A stretch of DNA of 64,000 bases from Thermomicrobium sp. 4228-Ro (GTDB lineage Bacteria > Chloroflexota > Chloroflexia > Thermomicrobiales > Thermomicrobiaceae). The position numbers were made by a program, and so were the translations under genes. Location: positions 930,001-994,000 of the forward strand of contig NZ_JAPFQM010000001.1 in NCBI RefSeq assembly GCF_026241205.1, written 5' to 3'. Under the pieces are notes generated by a model. The model was given only the letters and a program-made list of their open reading frames with translations, was not told where the DNA came from and did not search any database. This document shows, piece by piece, positions 8,380 to 18,713 of this stretch (position 1 is its first letter; each line of letters starts with the position of its first letter).

Positions 8380-11300
8380 TCATCCGCTGGTCGCGTCCCC
8401 CTGGGCACTGAGCACGACGAGTTCGGCGCAACACTTGCCGCACCGCTTCGCCCGATAGAGCGCTTGGTCGGCAGCGAGGAGCAGCGTGCCGCTGTCCGGT
8501 AACGGCGAGCCAACCCCGAGCGCTGCACCGACCGAGACGCTGACCCGTGCAGCTGCGACCTCGAAAGCGATCGGTTCGGCCAGCGTCGCGATCAACCGCT
8601 CAGCCACACCGCGCACCTCGTCAGGATCGGAAACACCTTCGAGCAGCACGGTGAACTCATCGCCAGCGAACCGGGCTACCGTGTCACCGGCCCGCACACT
8701 CCGGGCCAACCGGTGAGCCACCTCCTGCAGCACGAGGTCACCGGCTCCATGTCCCCACGTGTCGTTGATCCGCTTGAAGTCGTCCAGGTCGACGAACAGG
8801 ACAGCGATGCCTCCGTCCCGCTCGGCCCGCGCCAGCGCGTGTTCGAGCCGGTCGAGAAAGAGCAACCGGTTCGGCAGACCGGTCAGCGGGTCGTGGAACG
8901 CACGGTGACGGAGCTCTTCCGTTTCGCGCCAATGCTCGAGCGCCAGCGCAGCGATCTGCGTGGCCAGCTCGAGCAGCCGCTCCTCCTCCGGCCGCGGCGC
9001 GCGTGCCTCGCTCGCATAGAGCGCCACCGTACCGAGGACGTTGCCGTGTGCATCACGGATCGGCGTCGACCAGCAGGCACCGAGATCGAACCGCTCGGCG
9101 AGGTGGCGCCAGTCCGCCCAGCGGGGGTCCGTGCGCGTATCGCTCACGTAGACCGGCTGGTTCAGGTAGGCAGCCGTCCCACAGCTTCCGGCCAGCGGTC
9201 CGATCGCGAGACCGTCGATCGACCGGACCGCTTCCGGCGGTAGGCTCGGCGCAGCACCGTGGCGCAACCGGCCGTCCGAACCGAGCAGCAACACGGAACA
9301 GCGGAGGCCTGGTGCCTGGTCCTCGACGAGACGGCACAGGAGCTCCAGAACACCGCTCAGCGGTGCTCCCTCGGCGATGAGTCGCAGGAGCGTCGTCTGG
9401 GTGACCAAGAGCTGTTCGGCGCGCTTCTGTTCGGTCACGTCGATCAGGAGACCGTGCCAGAAGAGCGGCTGGCCCTGCGCGTCCCGCAACATCACTGCCC
9501 GGTTCTCGAGCCAGACCCAGCGACCGTCCTTGCGCTGCCAGCGGAAGGTCACCTGGAACGGCTCACCCGTCTCGTCGGTCTGCTGCGCTTCCACGAAGAC
9601 ACGCGGCTGGTCCTCGGGATGCATGCGACTGAACCAGAGACCGGGCACCGTTTCGAACTCCTCCGGTGTGAAGCCGGTCACCTCTTCGATCCGTGGGCTC
9701 ACATAGGTAATGGGATAGTGGAGGGTCCCGTCCGGGAGCAAGACTGGCTGCGCCGCCGTCACGATCACCGCGGCCGGAATCTGCTCGACCAGCGAACGGT
9801 AGCGTTCCTCGGCGACCCGCAGTTCGTTCTCGATGCGCTTGCGCTCGGTGACGTCGAGCATCACCCCTTGCCAGGCGACCGGCTTCCCGTCCGCGTCGCG
9901 GATCAGGCGCGCGGTGCTTTCCAGCCAGCGGACGCTCCCGTCGCGGTGCGCGATCCGGAACTCGCTGTGGAAACGGCCGGTCGCCCAAGCCTCCCGCGTC
10001 TCCTGCCGCACCCGCTGGTAGTCATCCGGATGGATCGCCCGCTTCCAGAGCGAGCGGTCACGCTGGTGCGCCTCAGCCGAGTGACCCGTGAGTTCCTCGA
10101 TCCGCGGGCTCACGTAGAGGAGCGGCCGATCGAGCCGGCCGTTCGGATGGCGGACCGGTGTGACCCCCTCGACGTAGACGACGGCTGGCAACTGCTCGAC
10201 GAGGTTCCGGTAGCGTTCCTCCGCCTCGCGCAGCGCTCGCTCGGCTTCCTTTTGACGCGTGATATCGAGCATGAGGAGGTGCCACTGCAGCACCGATCCG
10301 TCGGCCCCGCGGATCGGCCAGATGTCGAGCCGATGCCAGACGACCCGCCCGTCTTTGCAGACGAACCGGTACTCGAGACTCGCCGGCTCGCCGGTCGCCT
10401 CGACCCGTTGCATGAACTCCAGCAGCGCTGGCCGGTCGTCCGGATGAGTCGATCGGGCAAGGATGCCGAGTTGCGCCCACTCCTCCGGCGTATAGCCGGT
10501 GAGGTCGAAGATGCGCGGGCTGGCATAGAGTGTCCGATACCCGGGTAGTCCGTCCGGGAGCCAGTGTGGATGCGGATCCAGAATAACCAATGCAGCAGGG
10601 ATCTGTTCGACGAGCATGCGGAACCGCTCTTCGGCCGCCCGCAACGCTTCTTCTATCCGCTTCCGTTCGGTCACGTCCAAGAGAACGGCCTGCCGGGCTT
10701 CGATCGCCCCATCCGGGCCGCGGATCGCACGTACCTCGTGCCAGAGCCAGACCGTCTCACCGTCCTTGCGCAGGAAGCGGTACTCGAGACGCAGTGGTTC
10801 ACCGGTCTCCTCGTGCTGCCAGAACTGCTCCAGCACCCAGTCGCGATCCTCCGGATGGAGCTGACGCGCCCAGATACCTGGTTGCTTCCATTCTTCTGGG
10901 CTGAAGCCCGTGACCGCCTCGATCTGTGGACTGACGTAGCTCGTCTCGTAGCCCGGTAGACCGTCCGGCAGCCGCTGGGCATGCGCTGCGACACGGACGA
11001 CTGCTGCTGGCAGCTGCTCGACGAGCGTGCGGTAGTGCGCCTCGGCAGCCCGCAGGGCTTCCTCGGCTCGCTTTCGCTCCGTGACGTCGGTGAGCAGGAC
11101 TTGCCGGTAGAGTGGCGTCCCGTCAGCCGCCCGGATGACATGCGAGATGCTCCAGACCCAGACGACCAAGCCGTCCTTCCGGAACAGCCGGTACTCGATC
11201 GAAATCGGTGCGAGTTGCCGATCCGCATCCAGGATGCTGGTGAGGACGCGCTCCCGATCCTCGGGATGGAGTTGCTGCACGAACCGTTCCGGTGTCCATT

Positions 11301-13785
11301 CCTCGGGCGAGAAGCCGGTCAGGCGTTCGATCGCCGGACTGACATACCAGTTCGACGGCATCTGCTCATGCGTCGCTCGATCCAATGCGAGAGGCCGTAT
11401 CAGTACGGCACCCGGTAGTTGCTCGACGAGCGTCCGGTAACGCTCCTCAGCCAGGCGGAGCTGCTCGAGGAGCTCGCGCTGCTCGGTGATATCGAGCGTG
11501 ATGAGGTAGAGATAACGCGGCTTCCCGTTCGCATCGCGGACGAGTGCGCCGTCCTGCCGGAACCAGACGAGCCGCCCGTCTTTCCGACGGAAACGGTATT
11601 CGAGCGGCTCGGACGGCCCGACTGTGTACCAGCGACGGGCTTCGGCCAGGACACGCTCTCGGTCCTCCGGATGGATATTGCGCATCCAGACACCGAGCTC
11701 GCTCCACTCCTCGGCGGTATACCCGGTGAAATCGACGATGCGCGGGCTCGCATACTGAGTCCGCCAGCCGAGCGTCCCGTCCGGTAGCGGCACGGGCTCC
11801 GGTTCGACGATCGTGACAGCAGCGGGATGGTGCTCGGCGAGCAAGCGAAACCGCTCCTCCGCCTCCCGGAGCGCCTCTTCGGCCTGCTTCTCGGCCGTTC
11901 GATCGAGGAGCAGCGACTGCCAGTAGAGCGGTTCGCCCGCCTCGTCCATGATCAGGGTCGCCTCGTGGCGAATCCAGATCGTCTGTCCATCGGCACGGAT
12001 CAATCGGTACTCGACGCCGTGGCTCTGCCGGCTTTCGAGACAGCGTTCCAGACAGCGCAGGACGTGCTGCCGGTCGTCCGGGTGCACGACGCGGAGCCAG
12101 AGCCCGGGCTCGTACCAGGCAGCGGCGGGATAACCGGTCAGTCGCTCGATCTGCGGGCTGGCATAGAGGAACTCGAACGCCGGGGTACCGTCGTCGAGCC
12201 ACGTCGGCACGGCACGAGCCACCAGCAGGGCCCCCGGTAGTTGCTCGACCAGCCGCCGGTAGCGCTCTTCGGCTTCCCGTAAGGCCTGCTCGGTTTCCTT
12301 TTGCTGCGTGACGTCGACGATCAGCCCCTGCCAGACGGCCGGCTTTCCCTGCTCGTCGCGGAGGAGCACGGCGCGCTCGCGCACCCAGATCACCCGGCCG
12401 TCGCGCCGGACCAGCCGGTACTCGAGGTCGAACAGTTCGCCCGTCTCGTCGGTACGCAGCGCCTCTTGCGCGTAGCGCGCACGATCCTCGGGGTGAACGA
12501 GTTCCGCGTAGAGGCCTGGCTGCTCGTACAGCGCCGACGCTGGATAGCCGGTCAGTGTCTCGAAATACTCGTTGACGTAGCGGACTGAGTAGGTCGGCAC
12601 ACCGTCCTCGCGCACGACCGGCACCGCATCGACGACGAAGACGACCGCCGGCATCGCGGTGACCAGCGCAGCCAATCGCCTCTCGGCCTCGGCGCGGGCC
12701 AGCTCGGCCTGCTTGCGCTCGGTGATGTCGAGCATCACCCCGTGGATGAACCGGCCACCGCGATCGTCTCGTTGGACGCGACCCCAGTCCTGTACCCAGA
12801 CGACCGAGCCGTCGCGCCGCACCATCCGGTATTCGAGCGAGAACTCTCGACCGCCGGCGACCGCCTGCTCGATCGCTGCGACGACCCGATCGCGGTCGTC
12901 CGGGTGGAGGTGGCGGTACCACATACCCGACTGGGCAAGCCACTCCTCGACGGTGTAGCCGAGCAGCTGCTCGATCTGCGGGCTCACGTAGCTCGTCTCG
13001 GCGATCGCATCGGCCGGCGCACGGTAGACGACGACAGGGAGGAGCTCGACCAGCTCGCGGTAGCGTGCCTCGAAGGTGGCGGCCCGTCGCTCAGCTGCTC
13101 GACGCTGGGTGATATCGCGCAGCCGGATCACGTGGGCGACAACTCGCTCTTCTTCGCGCACCGGTACATAGTCGATTTCGACGACAAGGCCGTCGCGACG
13201 CTCCAGCTCGAGCTGGCGCACCGGCTGACCATGTTCGATCGTCTCCCGGAGCGCGCTGGCAGCGATCGGGCCCTCGACGAAGGTCGCCGCCATGACCTGC
13301 TCGAGGGCCTCGAGCCTACTCCCGACCGGTAGAGCGACGGTGTCTCCGGCCAGCAACCGTAGAGCGACCGTGTTCCGGTACCGGAGGTAGCCTGCACGGT
13401 CAAAGATCAGCGACCCGATCTCCACCTGCTCGACGATGAAGGCACCCAGCCAGCGCTCGAGCTCCCGCTCGTCCTCCCAGGGCACCTCGGCCGGCTCTGG
13501 GAGTGGATGGAGAAGCCACGCACTGGTTCCGAAATCGCCCGGAACCGCGCCGCACTGGTAGCGACGCGCCCGGCCATCGAGGGCGAGCGTGACCTCGCTC
13601 CACACTGGCTGGCCGGCGCGCAGCGTGGCCAGGAGCGCTTCGACGTGCGCTCGCTCGGCCGGTACGACGAGATCGAACACCGTGCGCCCGGCTGGCACAG
13701 CACCGTCCGGAGAGACGGCCACGATGCGGCCGAGCCCATCCAGGCGAAGCAGTACCTTCTCGGTAGTGATCGCGAGATTCCTCAC
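8380..13785 (-). CDS. Multi-PAS, GAF, GGDEF diguanylate cyclase
   Basis: The open frame could extend to 14151, but that would overlap the divergent CCA-adding gene. I placed the start at GTG 13785, about 40 nt after a TATACT hexamer. The 1801-residue product has two degenerate N-terminal PAS-like regions, then nine tandem PAS-PAC units. Most units open RYRxLVEQLPAxV, contain YVSPxIExxTG and HPEDR, and close LDVTERKxAExALRxAEE. A GAF domain follows. The C-terminal GGDEF domain has active-site motif RFAGDEF at about 1705 and an RxxD inhibitory site (RAGD) five residues before it, so product feedback is expected. No membrane helix is obvious. First gene of an operon with the HD-GYP gene. The exact N-terminus is uncertain. 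Confidence 0.9.
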   Translation of the reverse strand: MRNLAITTEKVLLRLDGLGRIVAVSPDGAVPAGRTVFDLVVPAERAHVEALLATLRAGQPVWSEVTLALDGRARRYQCGAVPGDFGTSAWLLHPLPEPAEVPWEDERELERWLGAFIVEQVEIGSLIFDRAGYLRYRNTVALRLLAGDTVALPVGSRLEALEQVMAATFVEGPIAASALRETIEHGQPVRQLELERRDGLVVEIDYVPVREEERVVAHVIRLRDITQRRAAERRAATFEARYRELVELLPVVVYRAPADAIAETSYVSPQIEQLLGYTVEEWLAQSGMWYRHLHPDDRDRVVAAIEQAVAGGREFSLEYRMVRRDGSVVWVQDWGRVQRDDRGGRFIHGVMLDITERKQAELARAEAERRLAALVTAMPAVVFVVDAVPVVREDGVPTYSVRYVNEYFETLTGYPASALYEQPGLYAELVHPEDRARYAQEALRTDETGELFDLEYRLVRRDGRVIWVRERAVLLRDEQGKPAVWQGLIVDVTQQKETEQALREAEERYRRLVEQLPGALLVARAVPTWLDDGTPAFEFLYASPQIERLTGYPAAAWYEPGLWLRVVHPDDRQHVLRCLERCLESRQSHGVEYRLIRADGQTIWIRHEATLIMDEAGEPLYWQSLLLDRTAEKQAEEALREAEERFRLLAEHHPAAVTIVEPEPVPLPDGTLGWRTQYASPRIVDFTGYTAEEWSELGVWMRNIHPEDRERVLAEARRWYTVGPSEPLEYRFRRKDGRLVWFRQDGALVRDANGKPRYLYLITLDITEQRELLEQLRLAEERYRTLVEQLPGAVLIRPLALDRATHEQMPSNWYVSPAIERLTGFSPEEWTPERFVQQLHPEDRERVLTSILDADRQLAPISIEYRLFRKDGLVVWVWSISHVIRAADGTPLYRQVLLTDVTERKRAEEALRAAEAHYRTLVEQLPAAVVRVAAHAQRLPDGLPGYETSYVSPQIEAVTGFSPEEWKQPGIWARQLHPEDRDWVLEQFWQHEETGEPLRLEYRFLRKDGETVWLWHEVRAIRGPDGAIEARQAVLLDVTERKRIEEALRAAEERFRMLVEQIPAALVILDPHPHWLPDGLPGYRTLYASPRIFDLTGYTPEEWAQLGILARSTHPDDRPALLEFMQRVEATGEPASLEYRFVCKDGRVVWHRLDIWPIRGADGSVLQWHLLMLDITRQKEAERALREAEERYRNLVEQLPAVVYVEGVTPVRHPNGRLDRPLLYVSPRIEELTGHSAEAHQRDRSLWKRAIHPDDYQRVRQETREAWATGRFHSEFRIAHRDGSVRWLESTARLIRDADGKPVAWQGVMLDVTERKRIENELRVAEERYRSLVEQIPAAVIVTAAQPVLLPDGTLHYPITYVSPRIEEVTGFTPEEFETVPGLWFSRMHPEDQPRVFVEAQQTDETGEPFQVTFRWQRKDGRWVWLENRAVMLRDAQGQPLFWHGLLIDVTEQKRAEQLLVTQTTLLRLIAEGAPLSGVLELLCRLVEDQAPGLRCSVLLLGSDGRLRHGAAPSLPPEAVRSIDGLAIGPLAGSCGTAAYLNQPVYVSDTRTDPRWADWRHLAERFDLGACWSTPIRDAHGNVLGTVALYASEARAPRPEEERLLELATQIAALALEHWRETEELRHRAFHDPLTGLPNRLLFLDRLEHALARAERDGGIAVLFVDLDDFKRINDTWGHGAGDLVLQEVAHRLARSVRAGDTVARFAGDEFTVLLEGVSDPDEVRGVAERLIATLAEPIAFEVAAARVSVSVGAALGVGSPLPDSGTLLLAADQALYRAKRCGKCCAELVVLSAQGDATSG

Positions 13786-14052
13786 GTCGTTGACCCCGTC
13801 GTCGTTCGAGAAACCGACCAGCAAGTATACCCGGCCACTGATCCGTCCCTCTGTGAAGTGTCGACGGAATCCTGTGCCAGCCAGGTCACCGATTCGTACC
13901 AAATCGACGAGCCACCGAGGGGCCGTATCAGCACAGCTGAGAACGAGGAGGGAAAACAACCGAACGGACCCCCGACACGTCTCTCTCCTACTCCCGAGAT
14001 GCCCATGCAGCGACCACGACCGGTCCTGCAAAGACGAGGCGCCCACCTCGGG

Positions 14053-14058
14053 TACAAT
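14053..14058 (+). promoter_or_regulatory. -10 element (TACAAT) of the CCA-adding enzyme gene
   Basis: TACAAT lies 27 bp upstream of the ATG, which would give a leader of about 20 nt. No convincing -35 hexamer is visible at 17 bp, so this rests on the -10 box alone. Confidence 0.4.
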
Positions 14059-14084
14059 GGCAGGGTGTGTCGGGAGCGTGTGGG

Positions 14085-15548
14085 ATGACCGAACGGCGTC
14101 CGACGAGTCTGGAGACCGAGCTCGACCGTTCCGTCCTCGAGCGGTTACCACCCGCCTTGCGGGATATCAACGACCGTCTGGCGCGCGTATTCACCGCAGC
14201 CGGGCACGAGCTGTATCTCGTCGGCGGTGTGGTGCGCGACCTGTTGCTCGGGCGCCCGGTTACCGATCTCGACTACACGACTTCGGCGCATCCTGAAGAG
14301 ACGAAACGGCTTGGTCAAGAAGCTGGAGCCGACAGTCTCTACACGGTCGGCGAAGCGTTCGGGACGATCGGTCTGGTCTTCGCCGGGGTGACGGTCGAGA
14401 TCACCACCTACCGGACCGAGTGGTATCCGACAGCCGACCGTCGTCCGAGCGTCCGCTTCGGCGAGAGCCTCCTCGAGGATCTGGCGCGCCGCGACTTCAC
14501 GGTGAACGCCATGGCCGTCCACGCAGTGACCGGCGACCTGGTCGACCCCTTCGGGGGACTCCGGGACCTGGAACGCCGCCTCATCCGGGCAGTCGGTGAC
14601 CCACGTGAGCGGTTCGGTGAGGACCCGCTGCGGATGTTGCGCGCCGCTCGCTTCGCGGCCCAGCTGGGCTTCGACGTCGAGGCCGAAACGCGTGCCGCGA
14701 TGCGCGAGCTGGCCGCCGAACTCCAGCGCGTGAGCGTCGAGCGGATCGCGATGGAACTCAACCGGCTGCTGATCGCGCCGGAACCCGATCGGGGGCTGGA
14801 GCTCTTGCGCGAGACTGGGCTGCTCGCCTTCGTGCTCCCCGAACTCGTCCCGCTCGCCGAGGACGTAACCGACCGGCGGCACAAGGACATCTGGCGGCAC
14901 ACGCTCCAGGTGGTCCGGCAGAGCCCACCGCGGCTCGCGGTACGCTGGGCTGCCCTCCTGCACGATGCCGCCAAGCCGATGACGCGGACGATCGACGAGC
15001 ACGGCGAGGTGCACTTCTTCGGCCACGAGGTGAAAGGGGCAGAACTCGCACGCAAGGCGCTCCGCCGCCTGCGGCAAGAGAAAGCGCTGACCGAGCGCGT
15101 CGCCCGGCTGGTCGAACTGCACCTGCGTCCGGCAGCCTACGACGAGACGTGGACCGATTCGGCTGTCCGCCGCTTGATGGTCGAAGCGGGCGACCTCCTC
15201 GAGGACCTCCTCGATCTGGTCGCGGCCGACGTGACGAGCGCGCGTGCCTGGCGACGCCGCGAGGCCCGCGAGCGGATGGAACGGCTCCGTGCGCATATCC
15301 GCCGGCTGGAAGAGGAAGCGGCGCTCGCTCAGATCAAGAGCCCGCTGGACGGCAACGAGCTGATGGCGATCTTCGGCCTACCGCCAGGCCGCTGGATCGC
15401 CGAAGTCAAGAACTATCTCCGCGACCTGGTGATCGAAGGCCAGCTTGCCCCGGGAGACAAGGAGACAGCACGCCTTCTGGCCGAGCGCTGGGTCGCCGAG
15501 CATCCGGAGGTCATCGCTGCGGCGCGAGAACGCCCTGGCCGACGTTGA
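14085..15548 (+). CDS. cca: CCA-adding tRNA nucleotidyltransferase with HD domain
   Basis: The 487-residue protein has the class II nucleotidyltransferase signature [20 protein letters not shown] (44-63: GG motif, DxD metal site), [10 protein letters not shown] and the [15 protein letters not shown] motif. An HD hydrolase domain ([18 protein letters not shown]) comes next, and a C-terminal [18 protein letters not shown] motif. It adds or repairs the 3' CCA of tRNAs; the HD domain may give phosphohydrolase activity. The tRNA-Leu gene in this window lacks an encoded CCA, consistent with need for this enzyme. ATG 14085 is preferred to GTG 14067 since a TACAAT box lies just upstream. Its last 38 bp overlap the convergent chemoreceptor gene. 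Confidence 0.93.
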   Translation: MTERRPTSLETELDRSVLERLPPALRDINDRLARVFTAAGHELYLVGGVVRDLLLGRPVTDLDYTTSAHPEETKRLGQEAGADSLYTVGEAFGTIGLVFAGVTVEITTYRTEWYPTADRRPSVRFGESLLEDLARRDFTVNAMAVHAVTGDLVDPFGGLRDLERRLIRAVGDPRERFGEDPLRMLRAARFAAQLGFDVEAETRAAMRELAAELQRVSVERIAMELNRLLIAPEPDRGLELLRETGLLAFVLPELVPLAEDVTDRRHKDIWRHTLQVVRQSPPRLAVRWAALLHDAAKPMTRTIDEHGEVHFFGHEVKGAELARKALRRLRQEKALTERVARLVELHLRPAAYDETWTDSAVRRLMVEAGDLLEDLLDLVAADVTSARAWRRREARERMERLRAHIRRLEEEAALAQIKSPLDGNELMAIFGLPPGRWIAEVKNYLRDLVIEGQLAPGDKETARLLAERWVAEHPEVIAAARERPGRR

Positions 15549-17334
15549 CTCCGGCCGTCTGGTCCGTCGAACCTGTGTTGTCGAGAGGGCGAAAGGCCTG
15601 GGCGACACGGGTAAGTTGTCCAGCGGCATCGGCAAGCGTTTCCGCCACATCTCGGACACTCTCGGTTTCAGCCTGGAGCTGTGCGATGAGCGTGCCGAGA
15701 CTCTCGGCCGCCGCGCTCGTATCACGGCTCGCTGCCGCCACCTCATGGACTTGTCGTGTGACCCGCTCCAGGGTGACCGCGACTTCTTCCGTCGCTGCGG
15801 TGTGACTTTCAATAACCCGGGTGACGCGCTCGAGCTCGGCAACCAGTTCGTCTTTGGCACGCGTCATCGTCGTGCTCGCATGGCCGACCGCTTGCATACG
15901 CTCACCGATCTCCCGCATGCCGGTCATCAAGCGCTGGAGTGCCATCTCGGCAGAACCGGCGAGCGTCACACCTTCCTCCACCTCCTGCACCCCAGACGTG
16001 GTCACGGCAACGACCTCGTCCAGCTTTGTCAAGACGTCATCGACAAGCCCGCGAATCTCCTGGGTCGTCGTACTGGAACGTTCAGCGAGCTTGCGCACTT
16101 CTTCGGCGACGACGGCGAAACCCTTTCCAGCTTCCCCAGCTCGCGCTGCCTCGATCGCGGCGTTCAGGGCCAAAAGATTGGTCTGGCGAGCGATGTCGTC
16201 GACTGCTTCGACCATTTGCGTGATCCGCCGCGAGAGGGTCGCCATCTCGGTCACCCTCGTGCCGATCTGCTGCATAGCCTCGCCGGATCGGCGGAGCGAG
16301 CTGATCGCTCGCCGGACTGTCTCGGAGCCTGACGCTGCCTCTTCGCTGTTCCGCTGAGTCGCGCACGCTCCTTCGTGGGCAGTCGTCGCGACTGCCTGGA
16401 TGGCCGCCGCGAGCGTCTGCGCGAGTTCGGTCAAGCGCTGTACCGCGCGCTGCTGCTCCGCTGCGCCGCCAGCGATAGCAGCGACGGCACGCTGCACCTC
16501 GTCGATCGCCCGCGTCGCTTGTTCGAGCAGTTCGCTCTGCCGGACAGAGCCGCCAGCGACGACCTGAACGGCCTGTGCCGCCTCGGTCGCAGCCTGAGCG
16601 AGGTCCTGGCTCACGGCATCGAGCCGTGCACTGGCACTGCCGGCGAGTGCCGTGACCAGCTGCAAACCGCGGATAGCCGAAAGTACCCCTTCTTTGAGTT
16701 CCCGGTATCGGTCGGAGAGGTCGTCCTCCGGTCGCTCCGGCACGACGGCAGCGAGATCGAAACCGACCGAGTCGAGGTACTCGAAGAAGAAAGCATCGAC
16801 GACCGCCTGCTGGTCGAGATTGAAAACCTTGGTGAGTGCACGCTCAACCCGCCACACGCGCCACGGCTGGAGAGGATACCTGCGGCGGAGTTCAGCACGC
16901 ACGAAGTCGAGATAGCGTCCGTAACTGCCCAGATACCACTTCATCGGCAAGTCGATCACGTTGTGGCGCACGCCGATGCGCAGGCGCTGTCGAAAGTAGG
17001 CGAGATCGTAGCCCTGCTGGGCAGCTCGGAAGATCTCGCGAAAGTAGGCTGCTTGTGACTGCTCGAGCCGGCGACGCACTTCGGCGAGCGGCATCCCGTG
17101 CGCCTGCGCATAGCGCTCGAAGAAGCGGCGAGTCGGCTCGAAGGCGAACTGAAAATCGTAGAAGCGCTTGGCTATGGAGTCCGCCACCCGCTCGGCCCAA
17201 GGCAGCAGGCGCGCGAGTTCGCGACGCTCTCGGTCAGTGAGGCCGAGGAAAGAGAGTCTCAGGCGGAGTCCCTCTTCCGTCAGTCGCATCGTCTGAGCGA
17301 GCGAATCGGCCCGCTGATCCTGTGGTGTGCGCAT
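15511..17334 (-). CDS. Globin-coupled methyl-accepting chemotaxis protein (HemAT-like)
   Basis: ATG 17334 follows a GGAGGAGG site. Residues 20-190 form a protoglobin-type sensor: [14 protein letters not shown], and [20 protein letters not shown] with His124 as likely proximal haem ligand. A helical linker and a methyl-accepting signalling domain follow; the hairpin tip (379-420) contains [20 protein letters not shown] and [18 protein letters not shown]. No transmembrane segment exists, so it is a soluble oxygen (or other gas) receptor acting on a CheA-CheW complex. HemAT proteins mediate aerotaxis. No other chemotaxis gene is in the window. The 3' end overlaps cca by 38 bp. Confidence 0.92.
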   Translation of the reverse strand: MRTPQDQRADSLAQTMRLTEEGLRLRLSFLGLTDRERRELARLLPWAERVADSIAKRFYDFQFAFEPTRRFFERYAQAHGMPLAEVRRRLEQSQAAYFREIFRAAQQGYDLAYFRQRLRIGVRHNVIDLPMKWYLGSYGRYLDFVRAELRRRYPLQPWRVWRVERALTKVFNLDQQAVVDAFFFEYLDSVGFDLAAVVPERPEDDLSDRYRELKEGVLSAIRGLQLVTALAGSASARLDAVSQDLAQAATEAAQAVQVVAGGSVRQSELLEQATRAIDEVQRAVAAIAGGAAEQQRAVQRLTELAQTLAAAIQAVATTAHEGACATQRNSEEAASGSETVRRAISSLRRSGEAMQQIGTRVTEMATLSRRITQMVEAVDDIARQTNLLALNAAIEAARAGEAGKGFAVVAEEVRKLAERSSTTTQEIRGLVDDVLTKLDEVVAVTTSGVQEVEEGVTLAGSAEMALQRLMTGMREIGERMQAVGHASTTMTRAKDELVAELERVTRVIESHTAATEEVAVTLERVTRQVHEVAAASRDTSAAAESLGTLIAQLQAETESVRDVAETLADAAGQLTRVAQAFRPLDNTGSTDQTAGVNVGQGVLAPQR

Positions 17335-17559
17335 CTCGCCTGACCTCCTCCGGTAGATCCCCCGATCGCATGATTCACAGTGCGTTTCTATATTAAAATG
17401 GTGAACAAGTGACCCATCCAGCCGTTTTGCCTCGCTTTCCCAGATCGCTCAGGATGGAAATATCGCAAGAACGCAGCGTTCCCTGAAGGTTTCTCTCCTA
17501 GGACAAAAGTCGGATCGCGCCGGTACGGCCGTCTATTAGACTGGGACACGAGGGAGACG

Positions 17560-18627
17560 GTGCAGGAAGAGTTTTCGCTCACCAGAACGATCGACGAGTG
17601 GCTCGCCGGTCGTCCCGCTGCAACGCGTCGCGCGTATCGCCACGACGTTCAAGAGTTCCTGGCTGCGCTCGGAGGAGACCTGGGTCGTTTGGACGAGCCG
17701 GCGATCCGTCGCTGGCTGGCGACGTTCGATCACCGGCGTCTCGCCCAGGCGACCGCCCGGCGCAAGCTGGCCGCTGTCCGGTCGTTTCTCCGCTTTCTCC
17801 ATCAACGCGGACTCGTCGCTCACGATCTCACTCGCGCCGTGCCGACAACGCTGCAGGTCACCGAGTCTCCCGTACCGATCGTGCGTTCGACCGAACGCGG
17901 GCGGCTGCTCGCCGCCTCGCTCCGCGTCGCCGATCCACGCCTGCAGCTCCTGCTCTGGCTCGCCGGCTGCGGCTGCCCACTTCCGGTCGTCGCTCGTCTC
18001 CGCTGGCGCGATCTCCATCCCTACGATGGGGAAGGGATCGCCGTCTGCTCGGACGAGCAGAATCGGCTACTCCGGTGTGTCATTCCAGGCATGATCTGGC
18101 GCTCGCTCCAGCCGTTGCTCGCCAAAGAGCACCCTGACGCTCCCGTATTCCAGAGCAGCGACGGTAGCGCGGCGCGGCCGGAAGATCTGGCCGAGGCGAT
18201 CGGCTGGGTGCTCGACGAGACGGCAGACAGTCGCCTCGGTGCGGAACGCGATCGCGACCGACTGCTCACGCTGACCGAGATCGCGCGCCGGCTCGGCCTA
18301 CCAGAAACGACGGTTCGGTACTACCGCGACCGGTTCGCTCCCTACCTCCCGGCTGTCGGCAGCGGCCGTGCGCGCCGCTATCCACAGCAGACCGTCGAGC
18401 GGTTGCGCTGGATCGTCGAACAGCTTCGGGCTGGCGCCTCGCCGCACGAGATCGAGGCACAGCTGCGCTCCGCCCCGCCTGACCTCGCGACACACGCCCC
18501 TGCTGCTGACGCGCAATTGACCGATTCTGTCGGCCGCTTGAGCCAGCGGATTCGAGAACTGACTGAAAGCTTGCAGCGACTGTCCCAGATTCTCAGCGAG
18601 CTGCGTTCCATTGCACCGGACAAGTGA
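17560..18627 (+). CDS. Catalytically dead tyrosine-recombinase-like protein fused to a MerR-type DNA-binding domain
   Basis: GTG 17560 follows GAGGGAGA. Residues 8-100 form a phage-integrase SAM-like core-binding domain (RRAYRHDVQEFLAAL, ARRKLAAVRSFLRFLHQRGL). Residues 110-215 resemble the start of the recombinase catalytic fold (LRWRDL), but the first catalytic Arg of the usual TGLRxSE box is absent (AGCGCPLPVVARLRW). The strand that should carry the Lys reads SDEQNRLLRCVIPG, and there is no HxxR box or nucleophilic Tyr. Instead a MerR-like winged helix begins (about 228-300: LTLTEIARRLGLPETTVRYYRDRFAPYL), followed by a coiled coil to the end. I infer a domesticated integrase acting as a DNA-binding regulator. 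The target is unknown. Confidence 0.72.
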   Translation: MQEEFSLTRTIDEWLAGRPAATRRAYRHDVQEFLAALGGDLGRLDEPAIRRWLATFDHRRLAQATARRKLAAVRSFLRFLHQRGLVAHDLTRAVPTTLQVTESPVPIVRSTERGRLLAASLRVADPRLQLLLWLAGCGCPLPVVARLRWRDLHPYDGEGIAVCSDEQNRLLRCVIPGMIWRSLQPLLAKEHPDAPVFQSSDGSAARPEDLAEAIGWVLDETADSRLGAERDRDRLLTLTEIARRLGLPETTVRYYRDRFAPYLPAVGSGRARRYPQQTVERLRWIVEQLRAGASPHEIEAQLRSAPPDLATHAPAADAQLTDSVGRLSQRIRELTESLQRLSQILSELRSIAPDK

Positions 18628-18713
18628 GTTCGCTGGCGCTGTCATGCCTCACCACGAACGCCCCGGTCACCCCACGGCCAGTAGCGTGGTGACTCCCGGC
18701 AGACAGCTGCGGC

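Noticed and set aside
13786-14151. N-terminal extension of the multi-PAS protein to 14151
   Set aside because: It would overlap the divergent cca start and promoter, and its sequence is Arg/Ser-rich without domain similarity.
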